Shown one piece after another: positions 54,331-62,293 of a stretch of DNA of 64,000 bases. The position numbers and the translations under genes were made by a program. How positions within the stretch are numbered: position 1 is the stretch's first letter; the number at the start of each line of letters is the position of its first letter. A model generated the notes under the pieces. That model worked only from the letters and a program-made list of their open reading frames with translations. It was not told where the DNA came from and ran no database searches. The DNA comes from Streptomyces sp. B21-105 (GTDB lineage Bacteria; Actinomycetota; Actinomycetes; Streptomycetales; Streptomycetaceae): contig NZ_JARUMJ010000001.1 of assembly GCF_036898465.1 (NCBI RefSeq), positions 8,680,001 to 8,744,000 of the forward strand, read 5' to 3'.

Positions 54331-55050
54331 TCAGGCGACAAAACCGTCACGGCCGCGGGCCGTGTCCGTGCGCAGGTGCTCTCTCAGCCACGCTTCGGTG
54401 GTGCTCACGTGCAACAGGGCGGCGGCCTGGCTGAGGGCGGCGTCGCGGGTGGTCAGCGCCTTGAAGATCGCCTCGTGCTCGGCGAGGGTGCGGCCCGCGG
54501 CCTGGTCGTCGACCAGGCCGCGCCAGATGCGGGCGCGCAGAGTACGGCCGGAGACGCCCTCGAGCAGGGCGAGCAGTGACTCGTTGCCGGTGGCGACCAC
54601 GACGGCGCGGTGGAAGGCCGCGTCGTGCGCGTTGAGCAGTTCGACGTCGTCGCGGGCCTCCCGCATGGCGTCCAAGTGCCGCTCCACCTCGGCCAGTTGG
54701 GCGTCGGAGATCCGGGTCGCGGCCAGCGCGGTGGCGACCGGTTCGAGCAGCCTGCGCACCTCCATGAGGTCCTGCAGCGCGGCCGAGTCGCCCTGCAGCA
54801 GTTCCACCGCCCCGCCGAGCCCCTCCAGGAGCAGACTCGGCTGCAGGCTGGTCACGTACGTGCCGTCGCCGCGCCGGACCTCCAGGATCCGGGCCACGGC
54901 CAGCGCCTTGACCGCCTCGCGGGCGAGATTGCGGGAGAGGCCGAGCTGGGCGGCCAGGTCCGATTCCGGCGGGAGCTTCGACCCCGGGGGCAGAGCGCCG
55001 GTGCGAATGAGCTCACGGATCTGCTCGATGGCTTTGTCCGTCAGAGACAA
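54331..55050 (-). CDS. FadR-family GntR transcriptional regulator
   Basis: 239 aa. Winged HTH: LPPGSKLPPESDLAAQLGLS and RNLAREAVKALAVARILEVR, followed by the FCD ligand domain (DLMEVRRLLEPVATALAATR, HDAAFHRAVVVATGNESLLALL with metal-binding His/Asp). TTG 55050 is chosen because GGAAGGAGG lies 8 nt upstream; the frame is open to 55140. It probably senses an organic acid. Nothing directly adjacent suggests its target. Confidence 0.9.
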   Translation of the reverse strand: MSLTDKAIEQIRELIRTGALPPGSKLPPESDLAAQLGLSRNLAREAVKALAVARILEVRRGDGTYVTSLQPSLLLEGLGGAVELLQGDSAALQDLMEVRRLLEPVATALAATRISDAQLAEVERHLDAMREARDDVELLNAHDAAFHRAVVVATGNESLLALLEGVSGRTLRARIWRGLVDDQAAGRTLAEHEAIFKALTTRDAALSQAAALLHVSTTEAWLREHLRTDTARGRDGFVA

Positions 55051-55191
55051 CGCGAGCTCCTCCTTCCCGAGGGTGACCTCGATGGTACTCGGCCGACCGG
55101 ACCGGCCGAGCCCCCGACGGCGGCACCGCCCACCCGGCACCGCCGCCGACCGGGCCCGCCGTCCACCCGGGACCGCGGGCCGTGTGGTGCG

Positions 55192-55515
55192 CTAAGCGCC
55201 CTTGGGCGTCACCTGCTGGGCGACCTCGAACGACCAGAGGGTGGACGCCGAGGCGGCGGGCTTGGGACGCTCCCCTTCCGCGCCGCCCTGGTGCGCCGCC
55301 CTCATCGGGCCCTCGGCCCACGCCCGGAACGACTCCTCGTCACGCCAGCGCGTGTAGACGAGGTAGGTGTCGGTGCCCTCCACCGGCCGGAGCAGCTCGA
55401 ACCACTCGAAGCCGTCGGAGCTCTCGACGGAGTGGCCGCGTGCGGCGAAGCGCTGCTCGAGAGTCTCCCGCTGCTCCGCCGGGACGGTCAGTACGTTGAT
55501 CTTGACTACGCTCAT
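55192..55515 (-). CDS. Antibiotic-biosynthesis-monooxygenase-like protein
   Basis: 107 aa ABM/IsdG dimeric alpha-beta barrel (KINVLTVPAEQRETLEQRFA; YLVYTRWRDEESFRAWAEGP). Members include haem-degrading and polyketide monooxygenases as well as uncharacterised proteins. No adjacent biosynthetic genes, so function is open. ATG 55515 is preceded by a GGGGG run. Confidence 0.85.
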   Translation of the reverse strand: MSVVKINVLTVPAEQRETLEQRFAARGHSVESSDGFEWFELLRPVEGTDTYLVYTRWRDEESFRAWAEGPMRAAHQGGAEGERPKPAASASTLWSFEVAQQVTPKGA

Positions 55516-55715
55516 GCCCCCATACTGCCTCCGCGGCCGCCCGGGCCGACGGCCGCCCCACCCGTTCGGCGCCCCTGGAGCCACCGTGCGGCGGGGCGCG
55601 ACGCGGTGGGTCGGGCACCCGCCGACCCCCCTGGCCGGGCCTCGCCCCCCCGGCCGGCCACTCCGCCGGTCCGCCCGGCGGGGCCCGCGCCCGCATCCGG
55701 CGTACCGTCGACAGT

Positions 55716-57896
55716 GTGGACGACCAGGCCGACCGTCTCGTGTCCCGCGTCGCGCGCGAGCTGGGCGCGCGGGCGGACGAGCTGGTCGCCGACGTGGAGA
55801 AGGCCCTGCGGCGGGAGCTTCCCGCACTCTGGGAGACCCCCGAGATCGCCGACACGGTGTCGCAGAACGTCGCCGAGTACATCGGGACCGGGCTGTCCGG
55901 CCTGGCCCGCTCGGCCGATCCGCAGCTGATCGAACCGCCGCCGGCCGCCCTGGAGCGCGCCCGCCGCCTGGCCCGGCACGGCATCGCCCTGGACACCATG
56001 CTGCGGGCCTTCCGGCTGGCCCAGGGAGTCGTCCTCGACCGGCTGATCGCCGAGCTGCCCCGGTACACCGCCGACGCGCCCCTGGTCAGCAGGGCGACCC
56101 GGTATGTGATCGCGACGTCGACCAGGTACGTCGACCGCACCTCGCAGCAGGACGTCGTCGCCTTCCAGGAGGAGCGCGACCGCCGGCGCCAGTGGCGGCT
56201 GGCGATGGTGAACGAGGCGGGCCTGCGCATCGGGACCACGCTGGACGTCGCCCGCACCGCCCAGGAGCTCGCCGACCTCGCCGCGGAGCGGTTCGCGGAC
56301 CTCGTCACCGTCGACCTGCTCGACTCCGCGCTGCACGCTGACGACGCCCCGGGCCCGGACCAACTCGCCGTGCGCCGGATCGCCCGGGCGCCCGCGGCCG
56401 CCAGCGACGCGCGGCCCCCCACCGTCGCCGGGTGGCCGCTGGACACCTGCGTCGACGGATCACCCGCGGCACACGCCCTGGCCACCGGGCGGCCCTCACT
56501 GCACCACGGCGAGCGAAGCGCGGACGGCCACCGCGTCCACTCCACGATGGTGGTGCCGCTGCGCGCCCGCGGCAGCACACTCGGCGTCGCCGAGTTCTGC
56601 CGGCACCGCAACCCCGACCTCTACGACGACGAGGACCTGCTGCTCGCCCAGGAGATCGCCGCCCGGGCGGCGATCGCCGTCGACAACGCCCGCCGCTACA
56701 CGCACGCCCGCGCCACCGCACTCACCCTGCAGCGCAGTCTGCTCCCGCGCCCTGCCCCCCGGCAGTCGGCGGTGGAGGTCGCCTACCGCTATCAGCCGGC
56801 CGGCGGCCAGGCCGGGGTGGGCGGCGACTGGTACGACGTCATCCCCCTGTCCGGGGCCCGGGTGGCCCTGGTGGTGGGTGACGTGGTCGGCCACGGCATC
56901 CACGCCGCCGCCGCCATGGGCCGGCTGCGGACCGCGGTGCGCACCCTCGCCGACATCGACCTGCCGCCCGACGAACTGCTCACCCATCTCGACGACGTGG
57001 TCCTGCGCCCCTCCGGCGAGGCCTCCGACGACCCGGACGGTCACCCGGGCGGCGACGGGGACGGCGACGGGGACGACCACCCGGTGGGCGACCCGGGCGA
57101 GACGGGCGCCACCTGCCTGTACGCCGTCTACGACCCCGTCTCCCGCCGCTGCACCCTGGCCCGCGCCGGTCACGTCCCGCCGGCCGTGACGAGCCGGGAC
57201 AAAACGGTCGAGCTGCTGGAACTGCCGCCCGGGCCGCCGCTGGGCCTGGGCGGCCTGCCCTTCGAGGCGACGGAGGTGGAACTGCCCGGGGGCACCCTGA
57301 TCGCCCTGTTCACCGACGGCCTGATCGAGGCCCGAGACCACGACGTCGACGCGGGTCTCACCCGGCTGCGCCACGCCCTGGCCCGGCCGGAGACGTCCCT
57401 GGAGGCGATCTGCGACACCGTCCTCGAAGCCATGCTGCCGGACCGTCCGGACGACGACGTCGCCCTCCTCCTGGCCCGCACCCACGCCCTAGGCGCACGG
57501 CAGGTCGCCACCTGGGATCTGGACGCCGACCCGGCCGCCGTCGCGCGGGCCCGGTCGCACGTCTCCCGGCAGCTGGCCGACTGGCGTCTGGAGGACCTCG
57601 CCTTCACCGCCGAGCTGGTGGTCAGCGAACTGGTCACCAACGCCATCCGCTACGGCAGGCCCCCGATCAGGCTGCGCCTCATCCACGACCGCGGACTGCT
57701 GTGCGAGGTCTCCGACGGCACCAACACCACCCCGCACCTGCGCCGCGCCCGGGTCCTCGACGAGGGCGGACGCGGCCTGCTGCTGGTCGCCCGGCTGGCG
57801 GAGCGCTGGGGCACCCGCCACGCCCGCCGCGGCAAGACGGTCTGGGCCGAACTGAGCGAGTCGGCGCAGGTCCCGTCGTCGGCGCTCTCCGTGTGA
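55716..57896 (+). CDS. RsbRD-like / GAF / SpoIIE phosphatase / HATPase fusion
   Basis: 726 aa. N-terminal helical region resembling the RsbRD sensor (VSRVARELGARADELVADVE), GAF domain (residues about 165-340), PP2C/SpoIIE phosphatase (VGGDWYDVIPLSGARV, GDVVGHGIHAAAAMG, PDDDVALLLART) and C-terminal HATPase ([27 protein letters not shown]). One chain thus combines a sensor, an anti-anti-sigma phosphatase and an anti-sigma-type kinase, a Streptomyces design. A GD-rich insert lies in the phosphatase domain (DPDGHPGGDGDGDGDDHP). GTG 55716 has no clear ribosome site. Tandem repeats follow its stop. Confidence 0.92.
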   Translation: MDDQADRLVSRVARELGARADELVADVEKALRRELPALWETPEIADTVSQNVAEYIGTGLSGLARSADPQLIEPPPAALERARRLARHGIALDTMLRAFRLAQGVVLDRLIAELPRYTADAPLVSRATRYVIATSTRYVDRTSQQDVVAFQEERDRRRQWRLAMVNEAGLRIGTTLDVARTAQELADLAAERFADLVTVDLLDSALHADDAPGPDQLAVRRIARAPAAASDARPPTVAGWPLDTCVDGSPAAHALATGRPSLHHGERSADGHRVHSTMVVPLRARGSTLGVAEFCRHRNPDLYDDEDLLLAQEIAARAAIAVDNARRYTHARATALTLQRSLLPRPAPRQSAVEVAYRYQPAGGQAGVGGDWYDVIPLSGARVALVVGDVVGHGIHAAAAMGRLRTAVRTLADIDLPPDELLTHLDDVVLRPSGEASDDPDGHPGGDGDGDGDDHPVGDPGETGATCLYAVYDPVSRRCTLARAGHVPPAVTSRDKTVELLELPPGPPLGLGGLPFEATEVELPGGTLIALFTDGLIEARDHDVDAGLTRLRHALARPETSLEAICDTVLEAMLPDRPDDDVALLLARTHALGARQVATWDLDADPAAVARARSHVSRQLADWRLEDLAFTAELVVSELVTNAIRYGRPPIRLRLIHDRGLLCEVSDGTNTTPHLRRARVLDEGGRGLLLVARLAERWGTRHARRGKTVWAELSESAQVPSSALSV

Positions 57897-57922
57897 CGGC
57901 GACGGCCGGCGCGCGTCGGAAG

Positions 57923-58034
57923 AACCCCGCGGCACCACGGAACCCCGCGGCACCACGCAACCCCGCGGCACCACGGAACCCCGCGCGGCACCACGGAACC
58001 CCGCGCGGCACCACGGAACCCCGCGGCACCACGG
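57923..58034. repeat. Minisatellite, six 18-20-bp units
   Basis: Six head-to-tail copies of AACCCCGCGGCACCACGG. Four are 18 bp and two carry an extra CG (20 bp). They sit between the fusion phosphatase and the IclR gene, starting 27 nt after the phosphatase stop. The frame across them on the minus strand reads as Val-Pro-Arg-Gly repeats and is not believed to be a gene. Confidence 0.95.
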
Positions 58035-58086
58035 GGCCGGCGGCGCGTGTCTTGCCTGCCCCGCCGGCCGGGCGCACGCTGGTCGT

Positions 58087-58845
58087 ATGAGTGCGCGGGA
58101 CGGCCCCACGCTCATCACGTCCGTGCAGCGGGCCTTCCGCCTGCTGGAGGTGGTGAGCGAGCACGAGAACGGCGCGCCGGCCAAGCAGCTGGCGCGGGAG
58201 GCGGGGCTGCCCCTGGCCACCGCCTACCACCTGCTGCGGACCCTGGTTTACGACGGCTACCTGCTGAAACTCCAGGACGGCGGGTTCATCCTGGGCGACA
58301 GACTCCGGACGCTGCACACCGGGGGCCGCGGCCAGGCGCTGCTCAGCCGCGTCCGTCCGACGCTGGCCGCGCTGCGGGACGAGCTCACGACCGCCGCCTA
58401 CCTCACGTTCTACGAGGAGGGGGAGATCCGGGTCGCCGAGATCGTCGACGGGCCCCGGACGCCCCGCGTGGACCTGTGGGTCGGTTTCGAGGACGCGGGG
58501 CACGCCACCGCCCTCGGCAAGTCCGTCCTGCGGGAAATGGACGACGACGCCCGCCGCGACTACCTCTCCCGTCACCGACTGGCCGACCTCACCCCGAGGA
58601 CCATCACCAGCGCTCCGGAACTGATCCGGCGCCTGGACACCTCGCCCGTGGCCCCGGCCGTCACCGACCTGGAGGAGTACGCCCTCGGCACCGTCTGCGT
58701 CGCCGTCCCCGTCTACAGCGGCGACGTGATCGGCTCGCTCGGCGTCTCCCTGCCCGCCGACCGGCTGTCGCGGATCGAGCAGGTCCGGGACCGGCTGATC
58801 CCCACGGCGAACCGTGTGACCAGGACGCTTTCCCTGCACGTCTGA
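58087..58845 (+). CDS. IclR-family transcriptional regulator
   Basis: 252 aa. N-terminal winged HTH (TSVQRAFRLLEVVSEHENGA, then AKQLAREAGLPLATAYHLLRT) and C-terminal GAF-like effector domain (RVDLWVGFEDAGHATALGKS, ALGTVCVAVPVYSGDVIGSL). These sense small aromatics or sugars acids and repress nearby catabolic genes, but no such operon is adjacent. The start at 58087 lies 53 nt after the minisatellite, so the repeats could be in its promoter. Confidence 0.92.
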   Translation: MSARDGPTLITSVQRAFRLLEVVSEHENGAPAKQLAREAGLPLATAYHLLRTLVYDGYLLKLQDGGFILGDRLRTLHTGGRGQALLSRVRPTLAALRDELTTAAYLTFYEEGEIRVAEIVDGPRTPRVDLWVGFEDAGHATALGKSVLREMDDDARRDYLSRHRLADLTPRTITSAPELIRRLDTSPVAPAVTDLEEYALGTVCVAVPVYSGDVIGSLGVSLPADRLSRIEQVRDRLIPTANRVTRTLSLHV

Positions 58846-58916
58846 TCGTTCATTATCTGAAAAGCTGCTCCTTGTGAGCGGCGGCGGCCCTCCCGTTTCC
58901 TGGAGGAGACGGACAG

Positions 58917-60116
58917 GTGCGATGTGCCCGAGCGCACGGTGAGGACTGCATACCCAGCATGAGTCAGGCCCGGAACCATGGCGGTGCCCCCCAGCCGACA
59001 CGGCTGTTCGGACACCGGTCGGCAGGCCCCCTCCTGCCCGTCCTGATCGTCCTCACGGTCGTGCTCGTCGATCTCGTCGGCGCAACGGGGACGACCTGGC
59101 TCTCCCTGCTGGTGGCCGGCCCCGCATTGGCCGCCACCACCAACGGGCCGCGCGGCGTTCTCTGCGTCGGGCTCCTGGCCGCCGTGCTCGGCACGGCACT
59201 CGGCGCCCGGGACGGCGTGCCCGGCCCGGAACTGGCGGCGGTGCCGGCCGCCCTGCTGGCCGTCACCCTGGCGAGCGCCCTCGCCGGCGCCCTGCGCTCG
59301 CGCCGGGAACAGGTGCTCGCCGACGTCCGCTCCGTCGCGGAGGCCGCCCAGCACGCGCTGCTGAAGCCGGTGCCCGCCACGGTCGGCCCCTTCGAGGTCG
59401 CCGTGTGCTACAGCGCCGCCGCCGCGGAGGCGAGGATCGGCGGGGACCTCTACGCCCTCGTGCCCACCCCGTACGGCGTCCGGATGATCGTCGGCGATGT
59501 GCGGGGCAAGGGGCTGCCGGCCGTGGGCACCGCCGCCCTCGTGGTCGGAGTCTTCCGCGAGGCCGCCTACGACGAGCCCGATCTCCTCGCCGTCGTCGAC
59601 CGGATCGAGCGGAGCCTGGCACGCAATCTCGGCGCGGACGACTTCGTCACCGCCGTCGTCGCCGGACACCCGCGGCCCGGGGAGCTGGAAGTGGTCAACT
59701 GCGGACACGCGCCGCCGCTGCTGGTGCGCACGCCCGAAGAGGTGCTCGCCGTCGAGAGCCCGCACCCGGTCCCGCCCCTCGGCCTGCGCGCCCTCACCGA
59801 CCAGCGACCCGACCTGACGGTGCTGCCGTTCGCCGACGGGGACCAACTGCTGCTCTACACGGACGGCGTCATCGAGGCCCGTGACCGCCACCGGGAGTTC
59901 TACCCGCTCGCCGAAGGGCTGGCGCGCCACCTCTGCGACGAGCCGGCGCGCACGCTCGGCTCGATCCACGAGGAACTGCTGGCGCACGTCGGCGGACGAC
60001 TGCACGACGACGCCGCGCTGGTGCTGATCCGCAAACCGACGGCCGGTGTGCCCGGTGCGCCCGTGCTGCCCCAACCGGCCCTCGAAAGCAGGGCGTTGGG
60101 GGAGCAGGCGGTGTGA
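58917..60116 (+). CDS. Membrane-anchored SpoIIE/PP2C phosphatase
   Basis: 399 aa. Three to four hydrophobic segments (VLIVLTVVLVDLVGATGTT, LLAVTLASALAGAL) precede the phosphatase domain (IGGDLYALVPTPYGVRMIVG, GDVRGKGLPAVG, YTDGVIEARDRH, LHDDAALVLIRK). Members with this plan relay a membrane signal to anti-anti-sigma factors. GTG 58917 is chosen because GGAGGAG lies 8 nt upstream. It follows the IclR gene by 71 nt in the same direction. Confidence 0.9.
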   Translation: MRCARAHGEDCIPSMSQARNHGGAPQPTRLFGHRSAGPLLPVLIVLTVVLVDLVGATGTTWLSLLVAGPALAATTNGPRGVLCVGLLAAVLGTALGARDGVPGPELAAVPAALLAVTLASALAGALRSRREQVLADVRSVAEAAQHALLKPVPATVGPFEVAVCYSAAAAEARIGGDLYALVPTPYGVRMIVGDVRGKGLPAVGTAALVVGVFREAAYDEPDLLAVVDRIERSLARNLGADDFVTAVVAGHPRPGELEVVNCGHAPPLLVRTPEEVLAVESPHPVPPLGLRALTDQRPDLTVLPFADGDQLLLYTDGVIEARDRHREFYPLAEGLARHLCDEPARTLGSIHEELLAHVGGRLHDDAALVLIRKPTAGVPGAPVLPQPALESRALGEQAV

Positions 60117-60173
60117 TCACGGTGACGTGTGCGGCCTCTGTGACAGCGCCGCCGAATGTCGCAGACTGTGCTC

Positions 60174-61005
60174 ATGACACGCATGAGGAAGATCGCGGCC
60201 GCGCTGCTGGCCGCATCGGGCGCACTGCTCGCGCTACCCCCCCACCGCCTCTGCCGGCCCCACCGACCCCACCGCCTCCGTCAGCGGTCCCCACCGTGCC
60301 GCCGGCGACACCTACTCCCGCAAGACCTTCGTCCGCGAGAGCTTCGACCGTCTCCCGCTCGGCCCGGTCACCGCCGGCCACGGCTGGACCACCGACGTCT
60401 CGAACGGCTCCCTCACCGTAGAACGCAGCCGCACCGGCCACGGCCGCGAACTGCGACTCCACACGGAGGGCAACGGCCGCGCCTTCCTCGTCCTGTCCGA
60501 CCTCGCACCCGCCGGAAACAGTTTCTGGGCCCGGCTGCGGCTGCGCGTCGACGCGTTCCCGACCGCCCCCGACTGGGCGCACTGGACGGTCGCCGAGGCG
60601 TCCGGCTCCGACGCGCCCACGCTGGTACGCCCGTTGGGCGGCCAGTACGTGCCCACCGAGCAGGCGAACTTCTGGGGTGTCGGCTCCGACCTCGGCTCCA
60701 CCGGGGACTGGACCGCGTGGCGTACCTCCTCGCCCGCCACGGCCGGGACCTGGAGCTGTGTGGAGTTCCACCTCGACGCCACCGACAACCGCGTCACCGT
60801 CTACCAGGACGGGGTGGAGCGCTCCGATCTGACCGTCTCCACGAAGGAGCACGGCGGCAGCGCGGGCGACTTCGTCTTCCCGCGCTTCGACACGCTCAAG
60901 CTGGGCTGGCAGCTGTACCAGGCCGGACCGACGCCCTCGTCGTACGACGTCCGCATGGACGACGTGGAGCTCAGCACCCGGCGCGTCGGCGGGTGCGCCT
61001 CCTGA
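60174..61005 (+). pseudogene. Secreted Cip1-like beta-sandwich protein, frameshifted
   Basis: Starts MTRMRKIAAALLAASGALLA, a signal peptide, then loses frame in a run of seven C at 60237-60243. The other frame continues TASAGPTDPTASVSGPHRAA and reads a continuous protein to the stop at 61005 (GHGWTTDVSNGSLTVERSRT; WTAWRTSSPATAGTWSCVEF; MDDVELSTR). Removing one C gives one 276-aa secreted protein. The core resembles Cip1-like jelly-roll proteins of cellulolytic organisms, which bind or cut acidic polysaccharides (tentative). Probably a sequencing error in a C run or a recent knockout. Confidence 0.7.
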
Positions 61006-61060
61006 GACCGGGGCGGGACGCCACCGCACCCGCCGTCCCGGCCGCCGGGTGACGACGTGG

Positions 61061-61093
61061 ATCGGCGGGGCGTCGCGACGACGCCCCGCCGAT
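61061..61093. terminator. 15-bp stem-loop, first of two between convergent genes
   Basis: ATCGGCGGGGCGTCG (61061-61075) pairs perfectly with 61079-61093 with a 3-nt loop, between the Cip1-like gene (plus) and the metalloprotease gene (minus). Confidence 0.85.
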
Positions 61094-61096
61094 GAC

Positions 61097-61124
61097 GGCC
61101 GGCCCCTCGCCGGAGGGGCCGGCC
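61097..61124. terminator. 12-bp stem-loop, second of two
   Basis: GGCCGGCCCCTC (61097-61108) pairs with 61113-61124, 4 nt past the metalloprotease stop. Together with the preceding hairpin it makes a bidirectional terminator pair. Confidence 0.85.
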
Positions 61125-61128
61125 GGTG

Positions 61129-62289
61129 TCAGGACAGGAAACTCCCGTAGGGGCCGTTCAGGATCTGGTTCTTCTGGCTCTGGCTGAAATGGGTGTTGGG
61201 GTAGTCGTAGAAGGACGCCGACATCGGTGTGCCGTCGGTCGAGGACGAGTCGGGCAGGCCGAACGCGTGCCCGAGCTCATGGACCATTCCGCCGTACCAG
61301 CGGTTCATGGACTGTCCGCTGGTGCCCGCGGCGCCGTCGGCGTCATGCCCGCTCAGGATGACCCAGCCGGTGCTCGCGCCGCCGCCCGCGCCTTCTCCCT
61401 CGGCGCTGATCTCGCCCACGTTGAGCCAACGGCTGTCGGGGCGGTTCAGGCCGAACTTCCTGACGAGTTCGTTCTGCATGTTCGTGACCGCCCACCAGTA
61501 GCGGTCACCGCCGTTGGGCGTGTTCTCGTACCAGCTCCGCGGCTGGTCGCCGTTGACGACCTCGACCACGGTGTCGTTCAGCTTGAAGGTCTTGCCGAGC
61601 TCCTGCTGGTAGTAGCGCTGTGCCTCGCGCATCACCTTGGCGATGCCGTCGGGGTACCGCTGGTCGAACGGGACGTCGGAGGGCTTAAGCCAGTACACCC
61701 GGACGGTCTTCGTCGGCGGTGTGGTCGGACCGCCGCCGCCGCCTCCGCCGAAGCCGGCCAGCCGCCAGGTCCGGGACGCCGTGCCGGTGCAGGGCAGTTG
61801 GACGAGGCCGGTGTTCGAGGCCGAGGAGTCGCCCGCGGGAGTGACGCACTTGCCGGAGGACACCGACTGCAGGCCGAAGACGTCGGTCGTGCCGCTGACC
61901 GTCACCGGCACGAGACGGAACTTCTGACTGGCGCCCGAGCCGCAGGCCCGCTGGACGATCGTGGCGTTGTCGGCGCCGGACGCTCCGTTGACGTCCACGC
62001 ACCGCCCGCCCGAGGTGCGGGCGGTGTACTGGTCGGCGGTCCCGCCGACCGGGGTGAAGGTGAAGGTCTGGTTGGGTTCGCCGTGGCAGGTCCACTGGAT
62101 GAGCTGGAGGCCGTCGGCGGTGGAACTGCCCGGGACGTCCAGGCAGTTGCCGCCGCCGCGGTTGACCGCGGTGGAGGTGAACGCCGTCGCGGCGTGGGCC
62201 TGCGGTGCGATCGCGACGGCGCCCATGACCGCACCGAACATCACCGTGAGCAGGATCGCCCACAGGGGCTGGAACCTCGATCGTGACAT
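61129..62289 (-). CDS. Secreted CBM13-metalloprotease (HExxH zincin)
   Basis: 386 aa. Signal peptide (about 1-33), CBM13/ricin lectin module (34-180), Gly/Pro/Thr linker, then a zincin domain. Zinc ligands are His337 and His341 in VHELGHAFGLPD with catalytic Glu338; the likely Met-turn is PMSASFY. It binds polysaccharide and cleaves protein or peptide nearby, possibly plant cell-wall glycoproteins such as arabinogalactan proteins (inference). It starts 4 nt after the GH43 gene stop, its ribosome site GGGGGAG overlapping that gene, so the two are co-translated. Confidence 0.88.
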   Translation of the reverse strand: MSRSRFQPLWAILLTVMFGAVMGAVAIAPQAHAATAFTSTAVNRGGGNCLDVPGSSTADGLQLIQWTCHGEPNQTFTFTPVGGTADQYTARTSGGRCVDVNGASGADNATIVQRACGSGASQKFRLVPVTVSGTTDVFGLQSVSSGKCVTPAGDSSASNTGLVQLPCTGTASRTWRLAGFGGGGGGGPTTPPTKTVRVYWLKPSDVPFDQRYPDGIAKVMREAQRYYQQELGKTFKLNDTVVEVVNGDQPRSWYENTPNGGDRYWWAVTNMQNELVRKFGLNRPDSRWLNVGEISAEGEGAGGGASTGWVILSGHDADGAAGTSGQSMNRWYGGMVHELGHAFGLPDSSSTDGTPMSASFYDYPNTHFSQSQKNQILNGPYGSFLS

Positions 62290-62293
62290 CCGA

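Noticed and set aside
57923-58034. CRISPR-like repeat array
   Set aside because: Units are directly adjacent without unique spacers and no cas genes are near.
57489-58220. Minus-strand frame with Val-Pro-Arg-Gly repeats over the minisatellite
   Set aside because: It overlaps the 3' end of the fusion phosphatase gene and arises only from the 18-bp repeat.
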